A stretch of DNA of 38,719 nt from Novosphingobium sp. BW1. GTDB lineage: Bacteria; Pseudomonadota; Alphaproteobacteria; Sphingomonadales; Sphingomonadaceae. Each line of letters starts with the position of its first letter. The first letter of the stretch is position 1. The notes beneath the pieces are model-generated. The model worked only from the letters and a program-made list of their open reading frames with translations. It searched no databases and was not told where the DNA came from. Below are positions 1-7,760 of the stretch, piece by piece. The stretch is taken from the NCBI RefSeq assembly GCF_008107685.1, contig NZ_VIRF01000050.1, positions 1-38,719 of the forward strand. The letters are read 5' to 3'. Both the position numbers and the translations under genes were made by a program.

Positions 1-265
1 CCGGCTCGGGAGCGGGCGGCGGAGGCGCGGCCCTGGGTTCCGGTGTCGGCTGCGGGCTTGGCGCAGGTGCGGCGACTGGGGGCTGGGGGTCGGGAGCCGG
101 TGCCGGGCGGGGCTGCGGAGCAGGCGCGGCCAGATCCTCGGGGGAAGAGCCGTCCTGGTACCAGCTGTGCTTGCACTTGGCGCAGCGGACCGTGCGGCCT
201 TCCACGCCGATGGCGTTATCCGGTACGGCGTAACGCGTAGAGCAGGCAGGGCAGGCGATAATCAT
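1..265 (-). CDS. MJ0042-type zinc-ribbon protein, N-terminal part
   Basis: The minus-strand frame opens with ATG at 265 and runs off the left edge, so only about 88 residues are visible. The first 37 residues form a zinc ribbon: CPAC at residues 5-8 and CAKC at 28-31, followed by a tryptophan, which is the signature of the MJ0042 family zinc-finger domain. After it comes a very proline/alanine-rich stretch (repeated PAP and PQP), a typical disordered linker in these proteins, which often lead to a membrane segment and a DUF3426-like domain; that part lies outside the window. It is divergent from ftsE with about 150 bases between the starts. The molecular function is unknown in the family; regulatory or envelope roles are guesses. 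Confidence 0.85.
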   Translation of the reverse strand, partial: MIIACPACSTRYAVPDNAIGVEGRTVRCAKCKHSWYQDGSSPEDLAAPAPQPRPAPAPDPQPPVAAPAPSPQPTPEPRAAPPPPAPEP

Positions 266-417
266 ACGAGTACCTCATAAGCACCATTCGTGCGGGCACG
301 ACAAGCACCCGACTTGTGGGTACGGGGCGTATTGCCCTTTTTTCCACATGGATTGCTCGCTATAGCGCGCGTGGCCGCATCTTTTCGGCCCTGCCAGGAC
401 TATTCACCAGAAGACGA

Positions 418-1131
418 ATGACTGCCGAGGGCGAAATCATCCACTTCGACAATGTCGGGCTGCGCTATGGCACCGAACGCGAGGTGCTGAGCGATCTGAC
501 GTTTACCCTCTATGCGGGGCGCTTCTATTTCCTGACAGGCGCCAGCGGTGCGGGCAAGACTTCACTGCTGAAGCTTTTGTACCTTGCGCAGCGCCCTTCG
601 CGCGGGGCGGTGCGCATGTTCGGCAACGACGCGATCACGCTTTCACGTGCGAGCCTGCCCGCGCTACGCCGCCGGATCGGCGTGGTCTTCCAGGACTTCC
701 GGCTTGTCCCGCATCTCTCCGCTTTCGATAACGTGGCCTTGCCGCTGCGTGTGGCCGGACACGGGGAAAAGGACATCGCTGGCCCCGTGCGCGACATCCT
801 CGAATGGGTTGGGCTCTCGGAGCGGATCGACGCGGTGCCTGCCACGCTTTCGGGCGGCGAGCAGCAACGCATCGCCATCGCCCGGGCGGTGATCGGGCGC
901 CCGGCCGTTCTCGTCGCCGACGAACCGACCGGCAACGTTGATCCCGAGATGGCGCTCAAGCTGCTGCGCCTGTTCGAGATGCTCAACCGCCAGGGGACAA
1001 CCGTGGTGGTCGCCACCCACGATCTCGATCTCCTGCGCAAGGTGCCCGACAGCCTCATCATGCGCCTGGAACGCGGGCGGCTGGCCGACCCAACCGGCGC
1101 GCTGCGCCATCCTCCGGTCCGTCGTACATGA
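418..1131 (+). CDS. ftsE: Cell-division ABC transporter ATP-binding protein FtsE
   Basis: This 237-aa ABC ATPase would pair with FtsX at the inner membrane and couple ATP hydrolysis to activation of septal peptidoglycan hydrolases. Walker A is GASGAGKT (41-48), the ABC signature is LSGGEQQR (144-151), and Walker B runs through VLVADEPTGN (164-173), followed by the H-loop in VVATHD. The frame stays open upstream to a GTG at 316, but FtsE homologues start close to the first beta strand (IIHFDNVGLRYG), so the ATG at 418 is preferred. The stop overlaps the ftsX start (ATGA at 1128-1131), which indicates translational coupling. The adjacent FtsX separates it from other ABC ATPases of the LolD/MacB type. 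Confidence 0.93.
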   Translation: MTAEGEIIHFDNVGLRYGTEREVLSDLTFTLYAGRFYFLTGASGAGKTSLLKLLYLAQRPSRGAVRMFGNDAITLSRASLPALRRRIGVVFQDFRLVPHLSAFDNVALPLRVAGHGEKDIAGPVRDILEWVGLSERIDAVPATLSGGEQQRIAIARAVIGRPAVLVADEPTGNVDPEMALKLLRLFEMLNRQGTTVVVATHDLDLLRKVPDSLIMRLERGRLADPTGALRHPPVRRT

Positions 1132-2084
1132 GCCGCGATGCGACCACACGGCGTGAGCGGCGTCTGGGCCCCTCGATGCTGCACGGCATGCGGCGTCTGG
1201 GCGGGGGCGGTGCCGAGCTGATCCCGCAAGGGCGCATGTCCGGGCCGATGCCCTGGGTGATCGCGATCATGGTCGCCCTGACCGCGATCGCGCTTGCCGC
1301 CGGACTTTCCATCGGCAATGCGGTTTCGGCTGCGAAGGCGGAGATCGAGGGCGGCGTCACCATCCAGATCATCGAGCCGCGCGAGGATACCCGCGACCGG
1401 CAGACGCGCGATGTGGCGAAGGCCGTGCAGCAGCTTCCCGGCGTCAGCGGCCTGCGCATCGTGCCGCGCGAGGAGCTCGACAGCCTGATCGAGCCGTGGC
1501 TGGGCAGCGGCATCGCGGAAGCGACCGGCTCGGCCATTCCGGTGCCGGCGCTGATCGACGTACGGCTTGCCACCGGCGCTACGCCGCAGCGGGTCGAAAC
1601 GATCCGCGCGGCGGCACGCAAGGTGACGCAGGCGGCCCGCGTCGATGCGCAGTCGAGCTGGCTGCGCCCGGTGTTCGAGGCGATGGTCTCGCTCCAGATT
1701 CTCGCCATCGCGCTGGTCGCGCTGCTCACCCTGGCACTGGCCGCTGCGGTGCTGCTGGCGGCGCGCTCGGCGCTTGGCGCCAACCGCGACGTGATCGAGA
1801 TCGTCCATCTCCTGGGCGGTACCGACAAGCAGGTGGCGCGGGTCTTCCAGCGTTCGATCGGCTTTGATGCCGCGGGTGGCGGCGCCGTCGGGCTGGCGCT
1901 TGCGATGGTCGTCATCGTGCTCCTGGCTCGCCGCTTCGAGGGGCTGGGGGCAGGTCTTGTCGACAACGGCGCGTTGGGCTGGACCGACTGGCTGCTGCTG
2001 GCGCTGGTGCCGATCCTCGCCACGCTACTTGCCATGATCACGGCTCGTTTCACCGTGCTTCACGCCTTGCGCAAGATGCTCTAG
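1128..2084 (+). CDS. ftsX: Cell-division protein FtsX (permease-like)
   Basis: This 318-aa integral membrane protein is the partner of FtsE. It has the FtsX layout: a cytoplasmic N-terminus, a membrane helix near residues 42-62, a periplasmic domain of about 120 residues, then three further hydrophobic segments near 186-214, 245-268 and 285-308 that form the FtsX core. The family transmits ATPase-driven movement to periplasmic amidase activators. The start overlaps the ftsE stop by four bases. Nothing is unusual in length or composition. Confidence 0.92.
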   Translation: MSRDATTRRERRLGPSMLHGMRRLGGGGAELIPQGRMSGPMPWVIAIMVALTAIALAAGLSIGNAVSAAKAEIEGGVTIQIIEPREDTRDRQTRDVAKAVQQLPGVSGLRIVPREELDSLIEPWLGSGIAEATGSAIPVPALIDVRLATGATPQRVETIRAAARKVTQAARVDAQSSWLRPVFEAMVSLQILAIALVALLTLALAAAVLLAARSALGANRDVIEIVHLLGGTDKQVARVFQRSIGFDAAGGGAVGLALAMVVIVLLARRFEGLGAGLVDNGALGWTDWLLLALVPILATLLAMITARFTVLHALRKML

Positions 2085-2163
2085 GGTAAAGAGCACTGGT
2101 ACACGCGGGCAAGTGTCGCCATAAGGCCCGCGAAAGCATTCATCCGCTATTTCCAACAAGGTC

Positions 2164-2706
2164 ATGTTTCGTCGCACCGCCGCCTTTGTCGTGCTTGTCT
2201 GGTTCTTCGGCTTCGTCTGGTTCGCCGTGACGCTGCCCGGGCCAATGGCGGGTGTGCCCAAAAGTGATGCGATCATTGTGCTGACGGGGAGCAAGGGCCG
2301 CATCGAACATGCGCTCAATGTTTTGGAGAAGGGCGCGGCGCCGCGCCTGTTCGTCTCCGGTGTCGATCCCGAGGTGCGCCCGGTCGAGTTCGCGGCCGAG
2401 TTCAAGGTGCCTGCGCGCACCATGCAGTGCTGCGTGGACCTGGGTTTCGAGGCTTATGACACCCGCTCGAACGGGGTCGAAACCGCACGCTGGGTGGGGC
2501 GTCACAAGGTGCGCACAATCCGCTTGGTGACCGCCGACTGGCACATGCGCCGCGCCGAACTGGAATTGCTGCGCGAATTGCCAGAGGGTGTCGAGGTGCG
2601 GCGCGATGCGGTCCGCTCGCGTCCCAGCTTCAGCGCCCTGTTCCTGGAATATCATAAGCTCCTCTGGCGCCTCGCCAGCAATTTGTGGGAGCAATGGAGC
2701 CCGTGA
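2164..2706 (+). CDS. YdcF-family (DUF218) membrane-anchored protein
   Basis: A 180-aa protein with one N-terminal hydrophobic segment (about residues 5-25), followed by a DUF218/YdcF domain. It shows the family marks: a strand-loop AIIVLTGSKGRIEHAL near 37-52, a second strand RLFVSGV, and TADWHMRRAELEL, which corresponds to the conserved region around the bound anion in the fold. The family is linked to envelope biogenesis (ElyC/SanA/YdcF), but the reaction is not established. The end overlaps the next gene (TGATG at 2704-2708), so it is probably co-transcribed with the acyltransferase. The 79 bases after ftsX may hold a promoter, but I see no clear one. Confidence 0.82.
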   Translation: MFRRTAAFVVLVWFFGFVWFAVTLPGPMAGVPKSDAIIVLTGSKGRIEHALNVLEKGAAPRLFVSGVDPEVRPVEFAAEFKVPARTMQCCVDLGFEAYDTRSNGVETARWVGRHKVRTIRLVTADWHMRRAELELLRELPEGVEVRRDAVRSRPSFSALFLEYHKLLWRLASNLWEQWSP

Positions 2707-3401
2707 TGGAGACCCGTTTCGCAGACGTCGTGCGCAGCCTTGCGTTCTACGCCATCTTCTATCCCGGCTCGGCGATTATGGTATTCCTGGCCCTGCCTTT
2801 CGCAGCGCTGGGCGGACGCCAGATCTGGCTTCTGGCGCACTCCTGGAGCGCCTTTCACCGGTTCTGCTGCCGCTGGCTTCTGGGTATCCGGGTCGAGGTG
2901 AATGGCCAATTTCCCGAAGATGGTGTGCTGGTCGCGATGCGCCACGAGAGCTTCTTCGAGGCGATCGACTTGCCACTGCTGATGGCCTGGCCGACGCCTT
3001 TTCCCAAGTCCGAGCTTCTGAAGATCCCGGGCTGGGGCTGGGCGCTTGGGCGCTATGGCGTGGTGGCGGTCGAGCGCGCGGGCGGAGCGGCCTCGCTGCG
3101 CCGGATGATCGCGACCTCGCGCGGCTTCGCGGCCAAGGGGCGCCAGCTGGTGATCTTTCCGGAGGGCACGCGCATGCCGACGGGTGTCACCGCGCAGCTG
3201 CGCTCGGGCTTTGCCGGAACCTACAAGATGCTGGGCCTGCCGGTCGTGCCCGTGGCGGTCGACAGCGGACAGCTCTACCACCGCGTCTGGAAGAAGGCGG
3301 GAACGATCACCTATACCCTGGGCGAACGTATCGAACCGGGCCTTTCCCGCGCCGAGATCGAGGCGCGCGTAACGGCGGCGATCACCACGCACCACACGTA
3401 A
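2706..3401 (+). CDS. 1-acyl-sn-glycerol-3-phosphate acyltransferase family protein (PlsC-like)
   Basis: This 231-aa membrane-associated acyltransferase probably adds an acyl group to lysophosphatidic acid in phospholipid synthesis. Motif I appears as H80-E-S-F-F-E85, where the usual final Asp of HX4D is Glu. The substrate-binding motif FPEGTR is at 151-156. A hydrophobic N-terminus (about 11-35) fits membrane attachment. The ATG at 2706 is chosen because GGAG at 2696-2699 sits at good spacing; in-frame ATG 2694 and GTG 2685 lack a usable site. It overlaps the YdcF-like stop. The H-X4-E variant deserves care: it could mark a lyso-ornithine-lipid or other PlsC-like acyltransferase. Confidence 0.85.
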   Translation: METRFADVVRSLAFYAIFYPGSAIMVFLALPFAALGGRQIWLLAHSWSAFHRFCCRWLLGIRVEVNGQFPEDGVLVAMRHESFFEAIDLPLLMAWPTPFPKSELLKIPGWGWALGRYGVVAVERAGGAASLRRMIATSRGFAAKGRQLVIFPEGTRMPTGVTAQLRSGFAGTYKMLGLPVVPVAVDSGQLYHRVWKKAGTITYTLGERIEPGLSRAEIEARVTAAITTHHT

Positions 3402-3418
3402 AGATCGGATGAGAATGT

Positions 3419-3438
3419 CCGAGGGCAATGGCCCTCGG
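3419..3438. terminator. GC-rich hairpin between convergent genes
   Basis: CCGAGGGC (3419-3426) and GCCCTCGG (3431-3438) form a perfect 8-bp stem with an AATG loop. It sits between the convergent plsC-like and PBP genes. No T-run follows on either strand, so it is a transcription-end candidate rather than a classic intrinsic terminator. Confidence 0.55.
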
Positions 3439-3541
3439 GCTCCCCAAACTGTCGAGCTCACCTTCCGCGCGCCACGGTGGCTAAATGCGGTGAGGTCGCC
3501 GATTCCGGGGTCAAGGGGAGATGGCGCCTGGGATCACTTCG

Positions 3542-5638
3542 TCATGGCCCTTCAGGCGGCGGAACTTCGGCTTCGCGTTCGATCCTCCGGCGTGCCTCCT
3601 CCAGTGTCCGTTCACCCTGAAAGCGCAGGCCCTCGCTGTCGAGCTGAATGTCGAGCGGCAACCCGTTGAGGTCGGTGGTGATGATCGCGGTGCCGTCCTC
3701 GATGCGCAAGCGGTTGCCTTCGCCCAGCGGCAGGCCGCCGTCGGGGATCTGGTCGAGCCCTTCGATGTCGAGTGGCTGCACCGGGCCTTCGGGGCGCGGC
3801 TTGGGGCGTGCGGGAGCGGCGCGCTCGCCCAGCGCCTGCTGCATGAAGCTGCGCCAGATACGCGCGGGGGTGGAGCCGCCCGACACGCGCCCGAGCGGGG
3901 AATTGTCGTCGTTGCCGACCCACACGCCCACCACGTAATCGCCCGCATAGCCCACGAACAGCGCGTCGCGGTTCTCCTGGCTCGTGCCGGTCTTGCCAAA
4001 GTTGGGCGAGCGCAGCATCGCCGCGCGCCCCGTTCCCCGGTTGATCGCGGCGCGCAGCATCTTTTCCATCGCCGCGTGCTGCGACTTGGAGAGGCTGTGC
4101 TTGCCGTCAAGCAGGCGTGCGAACCAGCCTTTCTCCTCGACAGGGAAGGCGCGCGGCTCGACCGGGAAGCTGTTGGCGGCAACGCCCGCATAGGCCGCCG
4201 TTAATTCGATCAGCGGCATCGTCGCCGTCCCCAGCGCCAGGCTGGGATCGCCCTCGGGGAGATTTTCTGTAACCCCAAGGCGCCGAGCGGTTTTGATCAC
4301 CTTCTCGTCGCCCACCTGCTGGAACAGGCGCACGGCGGCGACATTGCTCGACCGCGCGAAGGCGTCCTCCAGCGTGATTGTGGGCGAGTAGCGCCCGCCT
4401 GAGTTCTTGGGGCGGTAGCCGCCGGTCTCGATGGCCGCGTTCGAGATGGTGTCCTCGGGGCTCCAGCCGTCCTGGAGTGCGGCGAGATAGACGAATAGCT
4501 TGAAGGTGGAGCCGGGCTGCCGTTTGGCCTGCGTCGCGCGGTTGAAGGGGCTCGTGGCGTAGTCCTTGCCCCCGACCATGGCGACGACCTCGCCGTTTGT
4601 ACGCATGGCAACGAGCGCAACCTGGGCCGAGCCCAGTGCGGCGCTGTCGATGGCGCGCCGGGCGGCCAGCTGCAGACGCGCGTCAAGCGTCGTCGTCAGC
4701 GTCTGCGCGGCGTATCCCTGTTCGGTCATGCTGCGTGCCTGGGGCAGCGCCCAGTCGGCGAAGTAGGTGCCGGTGGGAAGGTCGTTGCCATCGCGCACGT
4801 CGAGCTGTGGAGGGGGAATGGCCGCGGCTTCCTCGCGCGTTATGTAGCCGGCATCGACCATCGCGGCGAGGACCACACGCATGCGCTTTTCCGCGGCCTC
4901 GTAGTGGTTGGTCGGCGCAAGGCTCGACGGCGCCTTCATCAGGCCGGCCAGCATTGCCGCCTGCCCGGGGAGCAGGCGTTCCGGGCGGCGGTGGAAGTAG
5001 TGCATCGAGGCCGCGCGGAGGCCATAGGTGTTGTCGCCGTAGTAGGCGTTGGAAAGGTAGCGCTCGAGGATCTCGTCCTTGCTCAGCCAGACCTCCAGCC
5101 AGAATGCGATGAGCGCCTCGCGCGCCTTGCGCGTCAGGCTTTGCTCGGGGGAGAGGAAGGTGAACTTGGCGAGCTGCTGGGTGATCGTGCTGCCGCCCTG
5201 CGTGGTGCCGGTAGTGAGGTTGGTCCAGGCCGCGCGCGCAATGCCATAGGGGTCGATCCCCCAGTGTTCGTAGAAGCGCCGGTCCTCAGTTGCGATGAAC
5301 GCCTGCTTGACGTGGTCGGGCAGATCGGCGGCCTTCACCGGGGCCGCGACGATGGCCCCGTTGCGCGCAATCGGTGTGCCGTCGGCGGCCAGCAGCGTGA
5401 TCTGCGGGGGCGAGACGGGCTGGAGCGACTTGGAGAGCGGCGCGGTTAAGGCCAGCCAACCGATCAGGAGCAGGAAGGCAAAGAGGACGCCAGCCGCCCC
5501 GCGCGAAATCCACCACCAGCGGGAACGCCTAGTGCGCGGCGTTTCGGGCGCGGCTTCGGGGCCTGGGGCCTTGCCGGAAAGAGACTGGGTGTCCGCGACC
5601 GGCTCAGTCGGTTCGGCAGCGCGCTTGAATCTGAACAT
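3542..5638 (-). CDS. Class A penicillin-binding protein (PBP1A-like transglycosylase/transpeptidase)
   Basis: This 698-aa bifunctional murein synthase is anchored in the inner membrane by a helix at about 48-66. The GT51 glycosyltransferase domain shows EDRRFYEHWG (118-127) and GGSTITQQLAK (148-158). The transpeptidase has the serine motif STFK (377-380), SSN (430-432) and KTGTS (549-553). It would polymerise lipid II and cross-link the glycan strands. The ATG at 5638 is preferred to an in-frame GTG at 5677, because the protein then begins with the usual short basic cytoplasmic tail. The C-terminus is Pro/Glu-rich (about 640-698). It could equally be named PbpC or PBP1b in some pipelines; the domain content is certain. 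Confidence 0.92.
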   Translation of the reverse strand: MFRFKRAAEPTEPVADTQSLSGKAPGPEAAPETPRTRRSRWWWISRGAAGVLFAFLLLIGWLALTAPLSKSLQPVSPPQITLLAADGTPIARNGAIVAAPVKAADLPDHVKQAFIATEDRRFYEHWGIDPYGIARAAWTNLTTGTTQGGSTITQQLAKFTFLSPEQSLTRKAREALIAFWLEVWLSKDEILERYLSNAYYGDNTYGLRAASMHYFHRRPERLLPGQAAMLAGLMKAPSSLAPTNHYEAAEKRMRVVLAAMVDAGYITREEAAAIPPPQLDVRDGNDLPTGTYFADWALPQARSMTEQGYAAQTLTTTLDARLQLAARRAIDSAALGSAQVALVAMRTNGEVVAMVGGKDYATSPFNRATQAKRQPGSTFKLFVYLAALQDGWSPEDTISNAAIETGGYRPKNSGGRYSPTITLEDAFARSSNVAAVRLFQQVGDEKVIKTARRLGVTENLPEGDPSLALGTATMPLIELTAAYAGVAANSFPVEPRAFPVEEKGWFARLLDGKHSLSKSQHAAMEKMLRAAINRGTGRAAMLRSPNFGKTGTSQENRDALFVGYAGDYVVGVWVGNDDNSPLGRVSGGSTPARIWRSFMQQALGERAAPARPKPRPEGPVQPLDIEGLDQIPDGGLPLGEGNRLRIEDGTAIITTDLNGLPLDIQLDSEGLRFQGERTLEEARRRIEREAEVPPPEGP

Positions 5639-5803
5639 GGCCTCATCACGATTACACGATCGGGCGCGCAGGCGCACCTCCTCGCCTTGCGCGATACCGT
5701 GGAGAACCTTTCGTGCAGCCGAACGGCCTCTCCACGCAAGAGAGCTTGACGCTCTCGCAAAATAGCGTAATGGGCACCTCTTCTGCGGCGCAATAGCGCC
5801 TGC

Positions 5804-5879
5804 GGGCGGTTAGCTCAGTTGGTAGAGCATCTCGTTTACACCGAGAGGGTCGGGGGTTCGAGCCCCTCACCGCCCACCA
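5804..5879 (+). tRNA. tRNA-Val (UAC anticodon)
   Basis: A complete 76-nt cloverleaf: 7-bp acceptor stem GGGCGGT/ACCGCCC, a D-arm with GCTC/GAGC, anticodon stem TCTCG/CGAGA around loop TTTACAC giving anticodon TAC, a 5-nt variable loop, a T-arm with TTCGAGC loop, discriminator A and genomic CCA. A P4-type integrase gene begins 167 bases downstream and reads away from the tRNA, so the tRNA 3' end is the likely attachment site of the element to its right. The tRNA remains intact, as expected if the incoming element restores the 3' end. Confidence 0.97.
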
Positions 5880-5918
5880 TGGATTACACCTCATTACATC
5901 TCACTGAGCGTTGTAACC

Positions 5919-5940
5919 CGCAGAAAACTGCGATATTTTT
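5919..5940 (+). terminator. Intrinsic terminator after tRNA-Val
   Basis: CGCAG (5919-5923) and CTGCG (5928-5932) form a 5-bp stem with an AAAA loop, followed directly by ATATTTTT (5933-5940). This is a standard rho-independent layout 40 bases after the tRNA, although the stem is short. Confidence 0.65.
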
Positions 5941-5989
5941 AGGGCCTTCCTGCTCATCGCGTCCGCCGCCATCTCATGACTGCCCATCC

Positions 5990-6043
5990 TTTTGGGGCAT
6001 ATTTGGGGGCCTCGCGATTCTCAATTCGGGACGAGGCCCCCAA
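5990..6043. promoter_or_regulatory. Repeats before the integrase: direct repeats plus 12-bp inverted repeat covering the RBS
   Basis: Two TTTGGGG-type units occur head to tail one helical turn apart (5990-6000 and 6001-6011). The second continues into TTGGGGGCCTCG (6003-6014), which is repeated perfectly inverted as CGAGGCCCCCAA (6032-6043). The right arm contains GAGG (6033-6036), the only ribosome-binding-like sequence before the integrase ATG at 6046. They could be integrase arm-type binding sites, an autoregulatory operator, or an RNA hairpin that hides the start site. Confidence 0.6.
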
Positions 6044-6045
6044 TC

Positions 6046-7353
6046 ATGTCGCTCACCGACTTTACCATCAAGAACGCGAAACCCCAGGCGAAAACCTACA
6101 AGCTGGGTGACGGCGCCGGTTTGTACCTTCAGGTCAACCCGTCCGGAAGCAAGCTGTGGCGGATGAAATACCGCTGGGAGAAGCGCGAGAAGAAGCTGGC
6201 CATTGGCCCTTATCCGCTCATCTCGCTGGCCGAGGCACGCGCCAGACGCGACCAGGCCCGCCTGCAACTTCTCGAAGGCATTGATCCTTCGCGCGAGAAG
6301 ATCCTCGCCAACTATCTGGCACAGGCCAGCGGTGATGATCCTTTCGGCAAGGTTGCCCAGGAGTTCATCGACAAGCGGCGGCGTGAGGGCATGTCGGAAT
6401 CGACGGCAACGAAAAGCGAATACTACATCACCCGGCTTGGCTCGGCGATCTCGCGGCTGCCGATCGGCGCAATCACCACGATCGAAATTCTCGTCGCGCT
6501 GCGGCGGATCGAGGCCAAGGGCAATTACGAGACGGCCAAGCGCGTCCTGCAGCTTGCCGGGCGCGTCTTTCGCTATGGGGTCGCAACCGCCCGGATTGTC
6601 TCCGATCCCACGCGCGACCTGCGCGGCGCGCTCATCGCGCCTCGTCCCAAGCATTACGGTGCGATCGTCGAGGCCGACCGGGTCGGTGAACTGCTGCGCG
6701 CCATCGACGGCTACGACGGGCAGGAACTGACCCGGCTTGCCATGCAGATCCTCCCGCACGTCTTTGTGCGCCCAGGCGAACTGCGCCATGCGGAATGGCA
6801 CGAAGTCGACTTCGATGCCGCCATCTGGACCATTCCGACCGAGAAGATGAAGATGCGCCGTGCGCATCAGGTGCCCCTCTCACGCCAGTCCATCGAGATC
6901 CTGTGCCGGGTCGAGGAGATTTCAGGGCCGACTGGCTATGTCTTCCCCTCGATCCGCAGTCGGCGGCGACCGATGAGCGAGAACACGATCAATGCGGCCC
7001 TGCGCCGTCTTGGTTTCTCGGGCGACGAGATGACGGCGCATGGCTTTCGGGCGATGGCAAGCACGCTCCTGAATGAATCAGGGCAGTGGTCGCCCGATGC
7101 CATCGAGCGCGCGCTGGCCCATGGCGACAGCAACAAGGTGCGTGCTGCCTATCATCGCGGCATGCACTGGAAAGAGCGCGTCGAAATGGCGCAGTGGTGG
7201 TCCGACAATCTCGATACGCTCCGCAAGGCCGGTGCGAAACGGACTGCTGGCGCGCAGCGGCCTGGGTCTGCTAAGGCGTCACAAGCGCGCCGTAGTGACA
7301 GGGGGCGGGAGGACATCCGCCCTCGCGACCGCGACAGGAGATCTGCTTACTGA
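6046..7353 (+). CDS. P4-type tyrosine integrase of the element
   Basis: This 435-aa site-specific recombinase should catalyse integration and excision at the adjacent tRNA-Val. The N-terminal 90 residues match the arm-binding DUF4102 type (LTDFTIKNAKP, then GDGAGLYLQV). A core-binding region follows, then the catalytic domain with R242 (VRPGELRHAEW), H332-x-x-R335 (HGFRAMAST), H359 (LAHGDSN) and the nucleophile Y369. The frame extends upstream to a TTG at 5992, but ATG 6046 matches the family N-terminus. The C-terminal tail of about 45 residues is rich in Arg/Ala/Ser and looks poorly conserved. Its position just after a tRNA and its orientation away from it are typical of island integrases. 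Confidence 0.93.
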   Translation: MSLTDFTIKNAKPQAKTYKLGDGAGLYLQVNPSGSKLWRMKYRWEKREKKLAIGPYPLISLAEARARRDQARLQLLEGIDPSREKILANYLAQASGDDPFGKVAQEFIDKRRREGMSESTATKSEYYITRLGSAISRLPIGAITTIEILVALRRIEAKGNYETAKRVLQLAGRVFRYGVATARIVSDPTRDLRGALIAPRPKHYGAIVEADRVGELLRAIDGYDGQELTRLAMQILPHVFVRPGELRHAEWHEVDFDAAIWTIPTEKMKMRRAHQVPLSRQSIEILCRVEEISGPTGYVFPSIRSRRRPMSENTINAALRRLGFSGDEMTAHGFRAMASTLLNESGQWSPDAIERALAHGDSNKVRAAYHRGMHWKERVEMAQWWSDNLDTLRKAGAKRTAGAQRPGSAKASQARRSDRGREDIRPRDRDRRSAY

Positions 7354-7485
7354 TCCCAGGCCGGATACGGTTTGCTGCGAAGGGCGTGATGCAGTGTTGG
7401 AACCCGGTAGCTCCTATACTCGTTCTTGTTTTGTCAACCGAGACAATCTATATCAATTGAGCTGATAACAGAAAGCGTGGGTCCG

Positions 7486-7749
7486 ATGACCAGGGTAGCG
7501 AAGAAAGTGCTGACGACAGTCAACGCTCCTTATGGGGCGAACCTTTCTGCGCACCAGCTTGCCGAAAAACTTGTCAGCTCAGATAGCGTGGACACTTTTG
7601 ACGCGTCGGTTTTCGCCTTCTTTTCAGAGGTTAATCCCCCCCTGCAGAAGGCATTTATCGCGGATATGGGTGTGGACGAAGGCAAAGTCCATGTCATCGC
7701 GAATGCATTCGCGCAAAAGTCCGGATTTCCACTGGCGCTTGCTGCCTGA
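7486..7749 (+). CDS. Small protein upstream of AbiEii-like gene, possible antitoxin or partner
   Basis: An 87-aa protein with ATG at 7486 (the frame is open from 7426). It begins with a basic stretch (MTRVAKKVLTTV) and contains SAHQLAEKLVSSDSVDTFDASVFAFF, with no motif I recognise. It ends 11 bases before the AbiEii-like nucleotidyltransferase and is very likely in the same operon. It does not look like AbiEi, which has a winged-helix domain and is larger. Acting as antitoxin or cofactor is an inference from position only. It is also somewhat less GC-rich than the core genes, in keeping with acquired DNA. Confidence 0.6.
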   Translation: MTRVAKKVLTTVNAPYGANLSAHQLAEKLVSSDSVDTFDASVFAFFSEVNPPLQKAFIADMGVDEGKVHVIANAFAQKSGFPLALAA

Positions 7750-7760
7750 CTTAGCGAATC

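Noticed and set aside
525..1808. Long minus-strand open frame across ftsE/ftsX
   Set aside because: Shadow frame of two clear cell-division genes in GC-rich DNA; Arg-rich composition without any motif.
3521..4204. Plus-strand frame of 227 codons opposite the PBP gene
   Set aside because: Antisense to well-conserved transpeptidase motifs; no motif of its own.
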